From Lichenostomus cassidix (lineage: Eukaryota > Chordata > Aves > Passeriformes > Meliphagidae): a stretch of DNA of 64,000 nt. Position numbers and translations under genes: made by a program. Below, piece after piece: positions 34,601 through 48,600 of the stretch (position 1 is its first letter; each line of letters opens with the position of its first letter). The notes beneath the pieces were generated by a model. It was not told the DNA's origin. It ran no database searches and was given only the letters and a program-made list of their open reading frames with translations. The DNA lies in contig CM039189.1 in NCBI GenBank assembly GCA_008360975.2, forward strand, positions 14,264,056 to 14,328,055, in the 5' to 3' direction.

Positions 34601-37600
34601 TGAATTAAAGCTTTAAAATGTCTTTACACAGTTATAGGCAGAAGCAAAAGTACTGGAAATTGAATAATGAGGAAATTGTTTCTTCAAATAGAGAAATGTT
34701 TGAAACAAGAAATCTTCCAGTTTTTCTTCTGAATTAAACTGCTTTTAATTTTATATGCTCAACAGTGATATTTGTATACATTGGGAGTCTCACAAAAACA
34801 GGGAGGGTTTGTATGTTAGAAATCTTGAAAATGTGCAGATCCCCTTTTTTGAGATTTTGGGGAGTTATGTTTTATGTATCTTTGGAAAAGGGAAAGGCAT
34901 ATGTCACTGAAGCTTAATTTCACATTGCCCCACATCAATCTCTACATGCCATCCAATGGGAAAAGCATTGATGTTTCTTCATTGAAAATATTGAGCACCT
35001 AGGAGAATTTCTAGGTTTCTAATCCTGTTCTCTGTGCAGAGAAACTGTTCATTATTTTCAGTGTAATGCCTCCACATTGCTGATCATAAACTTAGCTTAT
35101 AAAGGTGACTGTCATTGTCTCTGTTTACCTGGGAGAACAGCATGGAAATGGGGGATGATTCATCCACATCCTCTTAGTGATCTGGTGATTGAAGCTACTG
35201 TTTCCTGATGCCTTGTGCCTTCATCATATCCTCCTGTAAAGATGGGCTCGCAGATGACCTCTCGAGGGCTCTGCTTACATTTTCTATTAACAGCAAGAAA
35301 AAATTACTTTAGATAGAATTCTTTCTCACTGGTCAGAATGAAAAGAGACCTTGATATTACTTCACAATTTTTCCAAACTTTAATTTTGCTCTGTTATTGT
35401 GTTCAGCACAAGTTGTGAGAAGATCTGGCAGCCACTCAGGGGAATACAGAAGTAGACAGGGTCCAACCTAGATCAGAACAGATGTATTTTTGACCTGTGC
35501 TAATAGAATCACTGCTGGTGTCAGCTTAATATGGATTTTCTTTTCCATGTCAATTCAAAGCTTTCTAGCTTTTTTTAGATCTGTAGATTTTAATATTAAA
35601 ATACTTACAGACACAAGACTATTTTTCTCCAAAGCAGGATAGTGACTGTAGTGCATCAGGTGAAGTTACCATGGCTACCCTAACGCTTTTGCAAGTCACA
35701 CTTGGCTGAGCTCACATTAACTGCAGTTTGTAGCTGTGAAAGACTGAAAGGCCAGTGCTGCCTCCCCCAGAGCTGCTGCCCTGCTGACCACCACAGCCTG
35801 AAGTTTCCCTGCCCCAAATGTGGCACGGGAGACCTTTTCTTAGACAAGCAGATTTTTCTTCCCTCCAGCTTCCCAGACAGGGTCAAACCCTGCCAACATT
35901 TGTGGGCAAGAAGGTAAGAGGTTGTAGGGCTGTGGATGGTGGGAAATTAATGATTAGAAAACCAAAATCCAAACTGCAGCTGTCAGTGCAGTGGAAATCC
36001 TGTGGTGTCTGTTGCAATCCCAGCTGAGGCCATTAGGTAGCATGTGTTCACTAATATGCTGGGAGGTTTAGAGAAATCACTGATAACAAGGGAAGAACCT
36101 AAAGCTTTTCAATAATTACATTAATCCTGTAAAAAAGCATAGATCATACATTTTTCTCTTTTTTTTTTTGTTACATAATTTGAAGACATGCCTAAGGATA
36201 AAAAGTGTTCAGTTAAATTTGGCATAAATAAGGAAACTGGTTAAGTTTAGAGATGAGTGGAGGCTGGTTGTGTGTGAATTCTTAGATAGGTGTGATGGGC
36301 TAGATTGGTAGCTTACTCTCTTTAAATTGTAGCATTGGCTGGAGAGCTATTTAAGTTTTGGTGCCAAATGAATATTGAGCAGGTGTGCTGGAAGCTGTAT
36401 TTAATTCTCCCAGAGTCTTTGATCACTATGTATGAGACTTGCATAGACAGTCTTGCATAGGCAGCTCTCCCTAGACCACACACTGCCGGATACAAAGTAA
36501 GAAAAGCCCACTTACACCTGCTTCCTGACATGATTGTGTCTCTCAGATCCCCTTAGATAAACAGTTCTGTGCAATTCTGATACTGGTTCTCATCCAATGC
36601 TGCAGTGCAGACCAGTCCCTCTCTGCAGTGGTTGGTGCTGAGGCAGGAGCAGGGGCAGCCAGGATGTCTCTGAGCAGCAGAGCGTGGAGAACAGCCCTGC
36701 TCTCCCTTCTTTCCTACACACACCTCCTTGGGTGGGTTTCACATGTCCCTCAGTTTGTTTGACAGTAGTAAGTGCATTGCCTGATGGCAGGATCTGCCTT
36801 TTGTTCCACTGAAGCAGAAATTATCTGTAAGGCTTATTTCTTGGCCTGGCAAATCTGTTTTGAGGGCTGGTGACAGCTGCCATGCTTTCATCAGGAAACC
36901 CAAATCTTTGCCACCAGGATTAAGGCGTAAAAGATCTGCTTTGGTTTAGTTTCTCTGTATTTGCTATTCTGATGGACTGTGGCCTCTGGTGTGACAGGAA
37001 TGGGGAACCAGTGCCAGCTCCAGAGGGAGCTGCTGCTGTAGGGTCAGAGGTCCAGGCTGAGCTGGGGGTCATGGAAAGACTGTCCCATGGCCAGTGACAC
37101 AGCTCTGACTACTCTCTGCAACCAGGAAAATCAGGTTGTGGATATTTTTTGTCACGGTCCCTTTAGCAACCTTTTGGCAAGGTCAAAGGTGGCACTTGGC
37201 TGTTGCCCTTGGTCTTTGTGCATGAGGTAACCTTCCACTGGGAGGCTGTGTCCTGGGCAGGGAAAGCCTGGCCAGGCTCCCAGGGAGGCGTGTGGCGTGG
37301 GGGGCACTGGAGTTTGGAAGCGACCGGTCATAAAACTTGATACTCTGTGACTGATACAGAGTATCTAATCAAGCATTAGCAAGACTCAGCTCTGGAGACA
37401 GCTGCTTCAGCTGGGGCACGCCAGGATGAGCATGTTTGCTGCAGCAGGGATGGGGCTGTTTCCTTACTCCTGGGTGTGGAGGGAAGCTGTGGTTTGTCAC
37501 CTTATTACAGCTCTGCTGTCAGACCCAGGAGGGGAAAAATCCAACCCGGCAGTATTAGAAATCACAGTCTGACTGGAAACTCGTCAGGTTGGAGCCTGTC

Positions 37601-40600
37601 TGCACTGAGTACAGAGGCTCTGAGGTGTTTCACCATGAGCCACCTAAATCTGCTGCTTGAAGATGTGTCTGTCAGCAAGACCTTTCCCTATCAAAGATGA
37701 GTGCTTTCCAAAAGCTGGGTCAGGAGGCCTAAAAATCCAGAGTAGCACTGAGAAGGCAGGTCACTGAATGCAGGGGAAAAGGTGGAGCAAAAATATTATC
37801 TACTGATCCTGTTCTCTGCTTATCTTGCACCAAAAATATGTTTGCCCATTGAATTCCAGTCAGTCAGGAACAGTAGCCAAGAGACAGGTTTGGCAGACAT
37901 CCTGCTTTGAAATTACCTACATTCTGCAACAGAAAAAAGTGGACATTTTACCGTGCCCATATTTAAGATGAATAATGCTTTAGTCTGTCCTACAAATCTC
38001 ACTTTAATCTTGAGGGGAGAGTCAGAAAAGTTCCTAACTAACCTAATTAAATCCAACCTCAAAAGATCATCATCAAGAGAACATCCCCCAGTATGTTTCC
38101 TGATTCTCCTCCCCATCTCACTGTGGAAAGGGAGAGAGCAGGGGGCTGTGTGGTACTTTAGCTGCCAGCTGGGGTTAAACCATGACAGCTTGACAACTCA
38201 GCCAGAGAGCAGACAAATGGACTATGAATCAAAAGAAGGGCTTGATTGATGCAAGAGTAAATCATGGTCAACCGTTTTGATCATGGTTGCCTGAGGAGTG
38301 GGAAGTGCTGAGAGAACTCTTCCATGTCTCAGTGTTTAGACACTTTAACTTGCATGGTGGTGGGCATGTGCTGATGTCAGGCTTTCACTGTACCAGGGAC
38401 AACTGAAACGTGTTATACACCTTATTTCTTGGACAGCAACAAAGCTGATGGGGATTCCTGAAAATGAAGGAGGCCTATTCTAAAATGTAACAGATAATCA
38501 GGTACTCTGTAAGACAGTCTGTGTTCACCTGGTGCCAGGGTTCCAGTTTAGATCAATAAATACCAGACAACACTGATCACTTCTGTAGTCTGTCTCCTGT
38601 CTGAGCTCACTAGGTGGATTATTTCATAATGCACTGCCTTCTGTTCATCTTTCATGACCAGTGATAAGAAAAAAATTACTGAGAATATTATCCTCTATCT
38701 TCTTCTTAGACCTTTTATAGCAATGCATTTGGGAGTGAAGGTGGTGTTCTGAATCACAGTATTCAGTGACTTACCAGCAGGCTGTCTCCTTAACTGTCTT
38801 CTCCTTGGGCTCTTCCTCTTAAGACATCACAGCAAATTTGTTTTAAAGTACTTGTGTTGGGCATTAGCAGTTAACAACTTAAGGAAAATCACACAAGTTC
38901 AGGAAGTTTTCTTTAGCTGTTTTTTGTAGAAATACTCTGTCTTTTAGCATTTGATGGACCCTTGTCAGGCACACTTGAAAAATTTCAAAGTCCATTTACT
39001 TTAAGTGGCCAAAGCATCCCTAGCAAAGAAAATTTAATGCTTTGTCTGACCTTCCTTATGCACTCCAAGAACTGGCAAATGAGGATGTTCCTTGCAAGGC
39101 ACTCTTGAAAACCATCTTGTTAGATTTGAGCCTGCTTGCCTTTATGGGTAAATGTAGAGAAATTCTACTGCAGCCCTTAGAATCCAGCATCCATGCTAAT
39201 GAAGTAGAATGACACCTATAGCATTTTTTGGTTTTTTCTCTTTTTTGTGAGGTGTGGTGTCAAATCTCCCTTGCTGAACACCAGAACATATATTCTGCTT
39301 CTGAAAGCTCAAGTTTAAAAACAGTGACACTCTGAATAGCTGCTCTGGCTTCTAAACACAATTTTTTGGTGTGTTTTTCATTAAGTTGGCTATCTGTTCT
39401 TATTTAATCTATGTGCTGAAACAATGAAACAAATACAGAGTGGAATACTTGCTTGCTTTCCATGCTTTTAATGTCTGCTGGAAGGTTTCTCTTAACTCTG
39501 AAACAGATTTTTGCTGGCTACAATCACGTAATTCAGGTTCACATTACAGGAATCTATGACTAAGTAAGTACCCAGGAAACCCTTAAAAGTGGCTTGTACA
39601 TTATGCTTCAAGTTCCTCTACATAACATATGTATGTGTAAAATGGAGTGTACAACACACTTTTTTCTTAAAAGTACAGATATTCTCTCCTGCAAAAGGAT
39701 TGCTTTCTTTCCTTCTTAAAATATAGGGGTAGTAGATGGACAGTTCATGCTCCAACTCAGTCATGCATGCTTGCTGCTTTTATTTGTCCTTTCATTAACT
39801 CTCAAGATTTGGCACAACAAGAGCATTATATAAGATTAAATAATTCTTACATAAGTCTGAGTGAATGCCTTTCATGAAGTACTGGGTGCTTATCATGGCT
39901 ATAAGTAAAAATGAATCACTTCCTTTTTAAACTGGAGCTTTCAACCTTGTATTCTGTGTGGTTAATTGCCACAAGCCAAAATAACCTTTTGAGCTCTATG
40001 AATTTTCACAGCTGCAGACTGGAGAAAAAACCTCTCACCAATAAATAGAAACTTAAGAATTTCCAAAAGAAATTATTCCCCACTCTAATTGCCTCTTTTA
40101 GCACAAAGCCCAGCTCATTTGTGCCAGAATGTTAAATGTTCCTAACACATGTCTGTAGAGCCAAGAACCGGAGTATCATCTAAAGGACAGAATGAGAAAG
40201 AATAAAGCCAGGACAGTATGAATTCCACACTTTAGAACATCATGGAGCACAGCCAACAGGTCAGGAAGTGTAGGTAATTAGTTTTTGCTAAAAGCTGCAG
40301 ATTGAGTAGGATCAGGGCTCAGCAGCCCAGTAACAGAATCATGGAGGACTCTCAACATGTCCCTAAATTTAGGCAATTACAGGAATGTACCTTGTGCATG
40401 CTTTTAACTGGGGCTGTATGTATCAAAGGCCAGATTAGTATGTGGAATAGGAATCAGCAAACCAGGAACCTAGGAGGAAACTGGGAGAAAAGCTTATTTC
40501 CAGTTTTCTTAATGGAAATACTTGAGAACCAGTATTGGGAAAGGTCAGAAACTGCAGAAACAGCACTGGGACTCCAGTATAAAACTTGATTATGCTGGAG

Positions 40601-41630
40601 GAGAAATTCTTTGGCCTGTCAATCTCCTCCACTCTGGCAAGGTCCTTGCCTGGTACAAGAGTTAGTTCCTTCCTTCTCTGAAAAACAAGAGCAGCGGTGA
40701 AGGACCTGGTGAAAGAATACAAAGTCTGTGTAGGGAAGTACTGGGTTGGCAGTAGGAAGCCATAGAAATAAAAGGGAGACTGAAGGTAAAAGAAACACTG
40801 GCTGTCATGTTAAGGAAGAAGAAAAGGAAAGAGTTGAGGAAAGCAAAGAGAAGTATTTGGTAGATATCAAATCAAGTGAACAGTCTCTCTGATGAATGGT
40901 AAAGAGTACCTAAAGCTGGAGAGAAGAATGAGGTTGAAATATTCTGCTAAAACAACTTGATAAATCATCCACATAGAAACTGAAATCCCCTGTGGGCAAA
41001 CAAAGGAATGGGAAGTATAGTCAGTATTTTAAAAGACCAGTGGATGGCAGCACATTTTTACCAGCAGAATGCTGACTGGGTTGTCATGCCACACATTCTG
41101 GTTGTAGCTCATCTGCTGACTAATATATCATATAGCCCAAGAACAAGTCCAAATTTGATTCTGACTTTGCACAAGCTGCAAAGATTTGTGCTTTTTATGT
41201 ACAGATCATGTTTCTCCAAGACAGTGGTGACCACTATTGTAGCTGTCTCACACTGACTCATCTGGAAGATCAGGAACATACTCACAAGAATAGGAGTCAG
41301 CTGCACACACCTTCTGTGGGTTTTTAAGAATATTTCAGGAATAAAAACTCAGAAGCTATGTCTGAAGAATCACCTTAGTGTATTACTTCTGATAGTTCAA
41401 CGTTGTCTCAGTCCCAGGTTTATTGTTCTGCTATGAAGCTGATGATTTCTTCTCAAAAGCTGGGGATAAAGTCTGTAAATTACAGAGAAGTTTCTGGAGA
41501 TATAAAATTACATATGAAGAGAAAAACTGTGTATTGCTTCAGGTCATATCATAATACCCATCCAACCAAAAACTGGTGAGTATGAAGTAAAGGGAAGACT
41601 TATTTGCTAATTAGACTTCAGAAAAAAAAC
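31700..41630. other. Convergent intergenic spacer between SH3GLB1 and SELENOF
   Basis: About 10 kb between the two 3' ends. It contains a 588-base open frame (31929-32516, +) with no recognisable domain, and a stretch near 36580-37700 that is visibly richer in G and C than its surroundings. No exon, RNA gene or transposon could be identified with confidence. Confidence 0.6.
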
Positions 41631-41654
41631 CCCACACTGTTCTTGATTACCGTA

Positions 41655-41660
41655 TTTATT
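41655..41660 (-). terminator. SELENOF: Poly(A) signal of SELENOF
   Basis: AATAAA on the - strand, followed about 20 bases on by GTGTGGGGTTTTTTTT, an excellent G/U-rich downstream element. Confidence 0.85.
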
Positions 41661-41889
41661 GATTCAAAGTGGAAAAAACCTGACAAGTTTTAATGGATTT
41701 GATTCATTATCATACATACTGTCTATATTCCCTGTTCACATAAATTTCAACTGAGAAAGAAAACTATACATTTTAAAAGAACAGTTTGAAGATTCATTTC
41801 ATAAACAAACTTCCAATAAACTTCTGAAAGTTAGAAGGAAAGCTTTTTCAAGAGTTATAGCTCATGTTTTCTGAAGCAAAACACTTAGT

Positions 41890-41962
41890 GTAAAGCACAC
41901 CTGACATCTGACTTCATACACCACAGAGGTTTTCTATGTAGTCTTCACTAAAGTGTACTTAC
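41890..41962 (-). promoter_or_regulatory. SELENOF: Candidate SECIS element of SELENOF
   Basis: On the - strand, about 545 nt after the stop, a base stem GUACAC/GUGUGC (with flanking GUAA/UUAC) encloses GUGA, then 11 bases, then an AAAA loop, then UGUGGU pairing fully with ACUACA, then UGA and CAGAU on the 3' side. This matches the SECIS plan: a UGA/GA quartet, and an unpaired AA about 11-12 bases above it. The segment GUGAAGACUACA..AGAAAACC resembles the mammalian SEP15 SECIS as I remember it. Which 3' GA completes the quartet is uncertain, and the 5' quartet here is GUGA rather than the common AUGA. Read by eye, no folding was run. Confidence 0.6.
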
Positions 41963-42503
41963 TAAATGTTTCACAGTATCAAAGCATGAGTTCCTCCATC
42001 AGCTTTCAAACCTATGAACTAGGTACTCACTGTAAACAAGGCTTCTATAAAAAGACAGTTCAAATACAAAAAAAAAGAGGGCATTAGTAGCCAAGTTTCT
42101 TTGGGAGATAGATTGCATTTGGTTCTAACTTCCTTAGAAAGAGCAGCAGACAAAAACCATGGTAATAATTTCTATTATTTGAAGCTCTTCAATTTTATGA
42201 GCATTTGTAAAAACAGACCCGATTACAACAAACTGGGATTTGCATAATTAACTTTGAAACAAAGCATTCTTAGTGATAAATGCATTAAGAGCTGAAATAA
42301 TAATGTTAAGACAAGCTATTGTTTGTCAACTTGTCAGATGTGTGTGCTGAAGCTTCCCTTCTAATTACAAGATGTTTAGTACAGCACAACAGATATTTCA
42401 AAACTAATATAGAAGCTGGAATGTTTCTTCAATTGTAGCGCACTTCATCTGAGAAGATTACCATGACAAAATATGAAAAGGAAAGAGGACAAAAAGCAAT
42501 TAT

Positions 42504-42635
42504 TTATAGACGTTCTAATTTTTCACTTAGAAATTCTTCCACACTATCTGTATTCCACTTGAGAATGCTCAGTTCTTCTGCAATGTTCCCACTGTCGTCC
42601 AGCAGCTTCAGTACAGGATCAGAACCACGCACATA
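42504..42635 (-). CDS. SELENOF: SELENOF exon 5 (terminal coding exon)
   Basis: 132 nt after acceptor CCCCACAG: 43 codons and TAA. Begins YVRGSDPVLKLLDDSGNIAE and ends SEKLERL. Mammalian protein ends LERI, a conservative difference. Completes the thioredoxin-like fold. Confidence 0.97.
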   Translation of the reverse strand, partial: YVRGSDPVLKLLDDSGNIAEELSILKWNTDSVEEFLSEKLERL

Positions 42636-45600
42636 CTGTGGGGGAAAAAAGAAAAGTCAGTTACCTTGGGTGGGAAATGCATTCTCCACATTAACACTGC
42701 CCCTGCTCTCAAGTGATTTAAATCAGCTCAGACTTCTGACTTACATTTAATGTCAGAGGGAGGAAAGTGGAGGAACAAGTCAAATGAAGGGTGCTGGGGG
42801 TGGGTGTCAGAAAAATCTTGTTCTCCTTGGTGCACCACACCAGTTAATGCTTGTGCAGAGGACCAGTGCCATAGGCCTGGCTTTCAAAGGGTATTTACTC
42901 CAACTGTTTAAAGTTACCAAAGCTGGATTGTTGAATCAAGCAGATGAATGATTTTTCTCATACGATCAATAGCCTTTTTACCATTTTAGAAATTCTGGGT
43001 CACTTTAACAGGTCAAAGTTCTGCTATCAATTTTTAATGTAATCACATTCTTTCTTGCCGTGTTTTATCTGTGCCTACCACGCTTTGCTGGTAACATAAT
43101 TCTTCAGTGCTTCTGCAAACTCACTAAGTCACAAAATAAGTAATGCACATAAAAGCTTTTAACAGTATCAGAAAGCTCTGACTATTTAAGTTTATGGAAA
43201 GATTTGCCCAGAAATATTTCTCTTTACTCAACTGAGCTAACCTAGCTGGTCTTACTTAATGAAGCAAGTGGCACCTCTAATCAGTTTTCAAAAGTCTTGT
43301 GAAATAAACACAGATTCATCTACACATTTTTTTCCTGGTAGCACTCAATACCAATTGTAGTCTAGACTGCTATGATGTTCAATAAATCTACAAAGTTAAA
43401 AAAAAAGAGATAGACGTACAGAAGGAGAGAAAGAAAGAAAGAAACTGGAGGACACGGAGACATGAATGCGTGAGACAGACAGAGGAAATCTGTTTTACAT
43501 AGAATCTGCTGCTAAGAAGACAAATCACTTATTGCAGCCATGCATAGCTATGAAGTGATTCCAGATGGTGCCATTTGGGCAACAGAGATGGGAACACAAG
43601 ATGTGAGAATCAAGATGTGTATCTGTGAAGTACACTCAAAGTTCACACAGGATTTTAAGAGGAAGGTGAAGTCTTACGCTAGATTTTGAAAGCAAAGAAT
43701 TGTTGAAGCTTAGGGCAGTGCAGCTTATGCAACTTTGCATATATGCAAGTCATAAGAAACACCATTCAGTATATGCATTTCTATAAAGCTGGACATTTGA
43801 AGTATAAAGAAAAACCAGCACAATAGAACACAGCAAGGGAATTCTGAGAGGAAGGAGAAAAATCCAAGAATTACTAAATGTATGGAAAGGGCAGCTCCGT
43901 AAGAAAACTAGGTGAGAACAGAACAGGAAAAAAGGAAACTGTGGCAGAATAGCTTGAATAAATCCAAGGTATCTACAAAGTAAGAACAGAATATAAGCAT
44001 TCCTCAGACTCTTTTCTCATCTACAATAATTTTTTTTTCTTGGATTAAAACCAATCAAACGACAATAAAATCAACCAAAACTCCCCCACCACCAAAGAAT
44101 TAGTACCAGTTACTGACCAATAAACAAATCAATATTACTAGCAGGAACTTGTAAAGATTCATACTGGCAATTCAAATATATGTCCCCTGCTAAAGGATTA
44201 CTTGATCAGAAAATAAGAAACAATCCACAGGAGGACTTCTCCACCAAACTTATTTCTTCCTAACATCACAAATAAAAAAGCTGGGCTACTACTCACCTTG
44301 ATTTGCAGTCCCCTGAAGAGTTTTGGCTTATCACTCCTGACAAAAGCTGGTTTGGAAAAGAGAAAGAAAATAAAATTCTTGTCTACTTGCGTAAAGTAGA
44401 TTTACATCAAATTAGTATTCACCAAATTATTTTTTTAATGATGCTTTAGAAGATATTTTAATGTTCAAATCTTAGTACCTTCACAAAGTTAACAATACTA
44501 AACTTATTATGCCAAAGGAAGAGCTATTTTTGCTAGTAACCCAAACAAGAATTCTATCTGCTTGGATTTTCCTCCAACACTAGTGCAACTGTGTAAGGCA
44601 GTTTATCTGCACGTACATCTGACAGCCTTCAGCAGACTGGCCCATATGCTGCTGCTACGCAAATGTGAGGGAAAGCGTTGGAGCGATCAAAATCTGGCAG
44701 AGGATAAGCTTTGTGAGGGAGGCTGAATGTGACACCCATCTCATCAGCACGCTCCACGCACGCCGCAGCTCTGCGGGGGACAGGGCAACAGGAAACTTGT
44801 GGGGAGAGGTGTTATTCTGGTGAACAACACGGACAATCTCTGAGACTGCGTGTTGAAAACCAGCAAGAAAACAAGGCTAGAAAACAGGAAGAGAAGCTCT
44901 TGACACTTGTGAAGGCAGTCAGCTTCAAGGCTCTATGGGCTGTCAGGGAGCTATGTGGAGAGAAGGCCAGCTCTGAGGTGAGCTGCTACTGCACACCCCC
45001 TCACTTGCAGGCAGCACACATTTACAGCAGCAAAGGCTCTGTGACACTACAGCACAACCCAGGCCTTGTGTTAACCTTAACTTTGAACAGAAAATAGGAG
45101 GTATTTCAGGACAAAGTGTGAGCATAATCCCCTACTTTCAAGCATTTCACCCTAATGAATGTCTGAGTTCTAAAAGTATTTAAAATTTATTTAGAACATA
45201 ATAGTCCTCATTCCTCCTTTTTACAGTCAGGTTGTGCTAAAAGCTGAATTTAGTATCTGTATTGACATTAAGTGGATTCAGGATGCTCCTGCAGTACGTC
45301 AGCAGCATCTCCCCAAGGATGAACCCTGTCAGTATGGATTGACTCCTACAAGGGTGCCAGCTGCATGTGAAAGCTGCTTTTTCAAGGTTAGACAACAATG
45401 AATCTCTCACAAATTGCAGTGCACCCAGCTGGTGCACGGAGATGAGTGCAACCTCAGGACTAATGTTTCACACTGCCTCACAAAATGTAATGCTTTCCTC
45501 AGTAATTGCAGAGATATCCCCTGGCATCTTTATACCTATCTTTACATTACTGCAGATAGTTACCTTAACACTTTCTCAGCATGGTTATACAGAGTGGCAT

Positions 45601-48600
45601 TTATTTTCTTCCCTTTTCCACTGAGCTCCCAGTACAGATCAAAATCATATACTCTGCTTGCTGCACCAGCCACTACACAGTACAAACAAGGTAAAAAAAA
45701 TATACCAATGGCCCACAGAGATGCCAGATGTACCGGGCCCCTGAAGAAAATGAGACTTTTCTTTATTCTTTCTACAGGACTATACACTAATGTAATAGTG
45801 TAAGCTGTGTATAACAATTTCAAATAGCACAAAATAACCAGTACGTGCTCACATACCATAGTTTGATTCTAATTTAAACTCAGACATATTTCCAACTTCA
45901 GTGTTTCCCATGTCCTTGTGACATGTTGTCTTGGCTGTCATCAAATGTAACATACAAAAAAGCAGCAAAGAAATTTCTTGTTCTTTCTTAAGTGCACAGA
46001 CTGTTGAAGTGTTTCTGGAGGAATTTTTCCACATTTTACTTCAATTTAAATCTAAAGCTGAAATGAGTCTATAGGGCTTTATATGAAAAGGAGGTTGTGA
46101 GAAGCAGTCAGTACAGTGGGTAACATTGCAAAATTGTAAGAGAGCATAGTAAAATGGATAAAGTTTCTGAAGCAAATCTGAACTCTGGAACTTAACTGTG
46201 TTAAAAAATAGCCTTTGGGAGGGACCTCAGGTTACAGCATTTCAAGCTTGTAATAGGTGTGAGGATTTGTTACTTGAGTGACAAAGAGATGAGAGCTCAC
46301 TTGGACATGAGAGGCTGTTCTCTGGCTGCAGTGTTGGACTGAACAAGCTCACATAAAGTGGGAACAATTAGGTGGAAGAAGAAAGTATTCTAGAGGCAGC
46401 ATTACATTCTGCCACAATAAAAGTAGCTATTACACACTTGTATCAATGTCAAATGTCTAAATCTTCCGAAAGCTGAAGCACTACAGAACACTTTTCCTGA
46501 AATTTTAGACAGCTGGAACAAAATTAGCTTCTGTTATGGCATATTTATTCCTAATGCTGATCATAGTGACTTTCTGCATCATTCACTTGAATTTGCAATG
46601 CAACAAAGAAAAACACTCAATGTACAAATAACTTAATTTGTATATTCTGAATTTTGGAAGCTAAAATGAGAAACTCAAATACTGACATGCATTAAAAACA
46701 CAGATTATCCCATCAAACACTTTTTTTTTTCTTTCCACAAAATCAGTCCTCAAGTTGAATTAACAGCCTTTGAAATGATGGGGCTAGGAAGTCAGATGCA
46801 GCTACAGTGCACATTTTGGGACACATGACTGCTTGCTTATCATGTGATGAGGTGCATATGCTCCACCTTCACATTGCCCCAACAGTTTCCCCTCTATACC
46901 CTGAGATTAATGCTGCTTCTTATGGTTCTATGTCTAAAGAGTAGTTGCACATCATCCATACACCATTATTTAGCAGTTTGGTGTTTAATACTAAAATCCT
47001 ATCCTAGCTATCTCCCTATTTTCTTTTCTCTGTAGCAGCTTTAGAAATTACACACTGCAGAGAAAGAAGCCTTTCTCTACCCCATCTATGGGTGAACACA
47101 AGAGGCATTTTCCATTGTGACTTCTTTTCTCAGATGAACTCTGAGCTTGGTGCCATGACACCATGTGCTGGTGAATTAAACACTAGACCAGAAGTCAGAG
47201 CTATTCTCTGGACAGCTTTGAAAAATCACTTGACCTTATGCACTTACAAGCCATGAGCAGTACCAAAGCACTTCTGTTGGAAGGCACTCCTGAGGTGTTC
47301 CTGAAGAGCAGACTGGACTGCCATGCAATCAACTACAAGGTCAGAGAAAGACCCAGTGTGTATGAACATTTTAAAGCCTGGCCCCATGAAACTGTTTTGC
47401 AAAGAGAGGTAACATTGAACCTAACCTAAGAGCAGCCTCTACCTAGGAACATAGTAGAATGGAAAACTCACTGCCATTGTTACAATGTCCCTTTGTTTTG
47501 ATACAAAACAAAGAGGTGTTACAAGAAAGTCTCTGAAGTCTAGTTTGTTGGAATTAAATGCCAGAGTCCTAAGTGCAGACTGTTAAGGAATCTAAGAATC
47601 ACTGTGGTTCAAAGGGCACATGTGTGTATAAGCACACACACACCTGTACTATTCTCTTAGGTTCAGTAGGACACAGCTTAAGAGAAGCTCCTGACCCAAA
47701 ATGGACACAACACCACATCTCCCCAAGCAGAAAACACTTGTTTTGAGTAAACTTGAATAAACAGAAAGCAAGTGTAATATTACTCCAGCTAAGTCAAAGG
47801 GTAGTCTCCTTGTTTGGCCATGGATTATTAGACACCAGCTGTTCAAAAGAAAGAAATTTTACTGGAGACACAAGTTTGTGCATAATGGTGCAGAATCATA
47901 TATAAAAAGGCACAAAGGACTTGACCATATAGACTTGACCATTTTGTACCTGAAATGAACTTGAATTAAAAAACATTTTACTGATGCATTGCCAATTATC
48001 AAGTGTTAAATCTATGAAAAAGGAAAGAAACTAAAATGAAAGGTAGAGTGAGACATTTTATGAAGACAGGAAATCCCAACATTTAATTATGCCACCAATA
48101 GCTAAGCATTGCCAAGACAATTGGCAATACTTGCTAAAAATGTGAGTATGTAAATCACTGGGCAAGCCAAAACCATTAACGTCTTTCCTCAGGCTTTTTA
48201 ATAACTTGTTTTGGGGACAAATACATGCTCTGCAGTTTTGAAGAGGGTATGAGTCTGCTTCAAAAGTTACCATGAAAGCCTAGCAAAAAGACTGAACTAC
48301 AGGACACAACAAGCACCCATTTACATTTTAATAACTATAGCTCTTTACCTTTTGGGGACCTCAGTTTGAGATTAAAATTTAAATTTAAGATTTGTATGGC
48401 ACATCAATAACTACTATTTGTAGTCTCTTAATCAAGTTACAATGCAGCTGTTCAAGATTTTATAAAAAGCACCACATGCTTTCAGAAATGAATCCAACAC
48501 AGAGCTCCAGTCAAGCCTGTAGAAGAAACTTCAAAAAATCTCAAAGACAGCGTATTTTGTATAAGCAGTTGGGCAAGGGACATTTCTGAATCTGAAGGGA

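Larger units (their letters stand above)
41638..42503 (-). other. SELENOF: SELENOF 3' UTR
   Basis: Lies between the SELENOF stop (42504-42506) and a strong poly(A) site. It contains the candidate SECIS element near 41890-41962, needed to decode the in-frame TGA as selenocysteine. Confidence 0.8.

Noticed and set aside
35702..35917. Frame with CPKCG, resembling a zinc-ribbon knuckle
   Set aside because: Only one CxxC pair, no second knuckle, no conserved context; chance.
44729..45097. 122-codon frame in SELENOF intron 3
   Set aside because: No domain or convincing splice sites; explained by locally higher GC.
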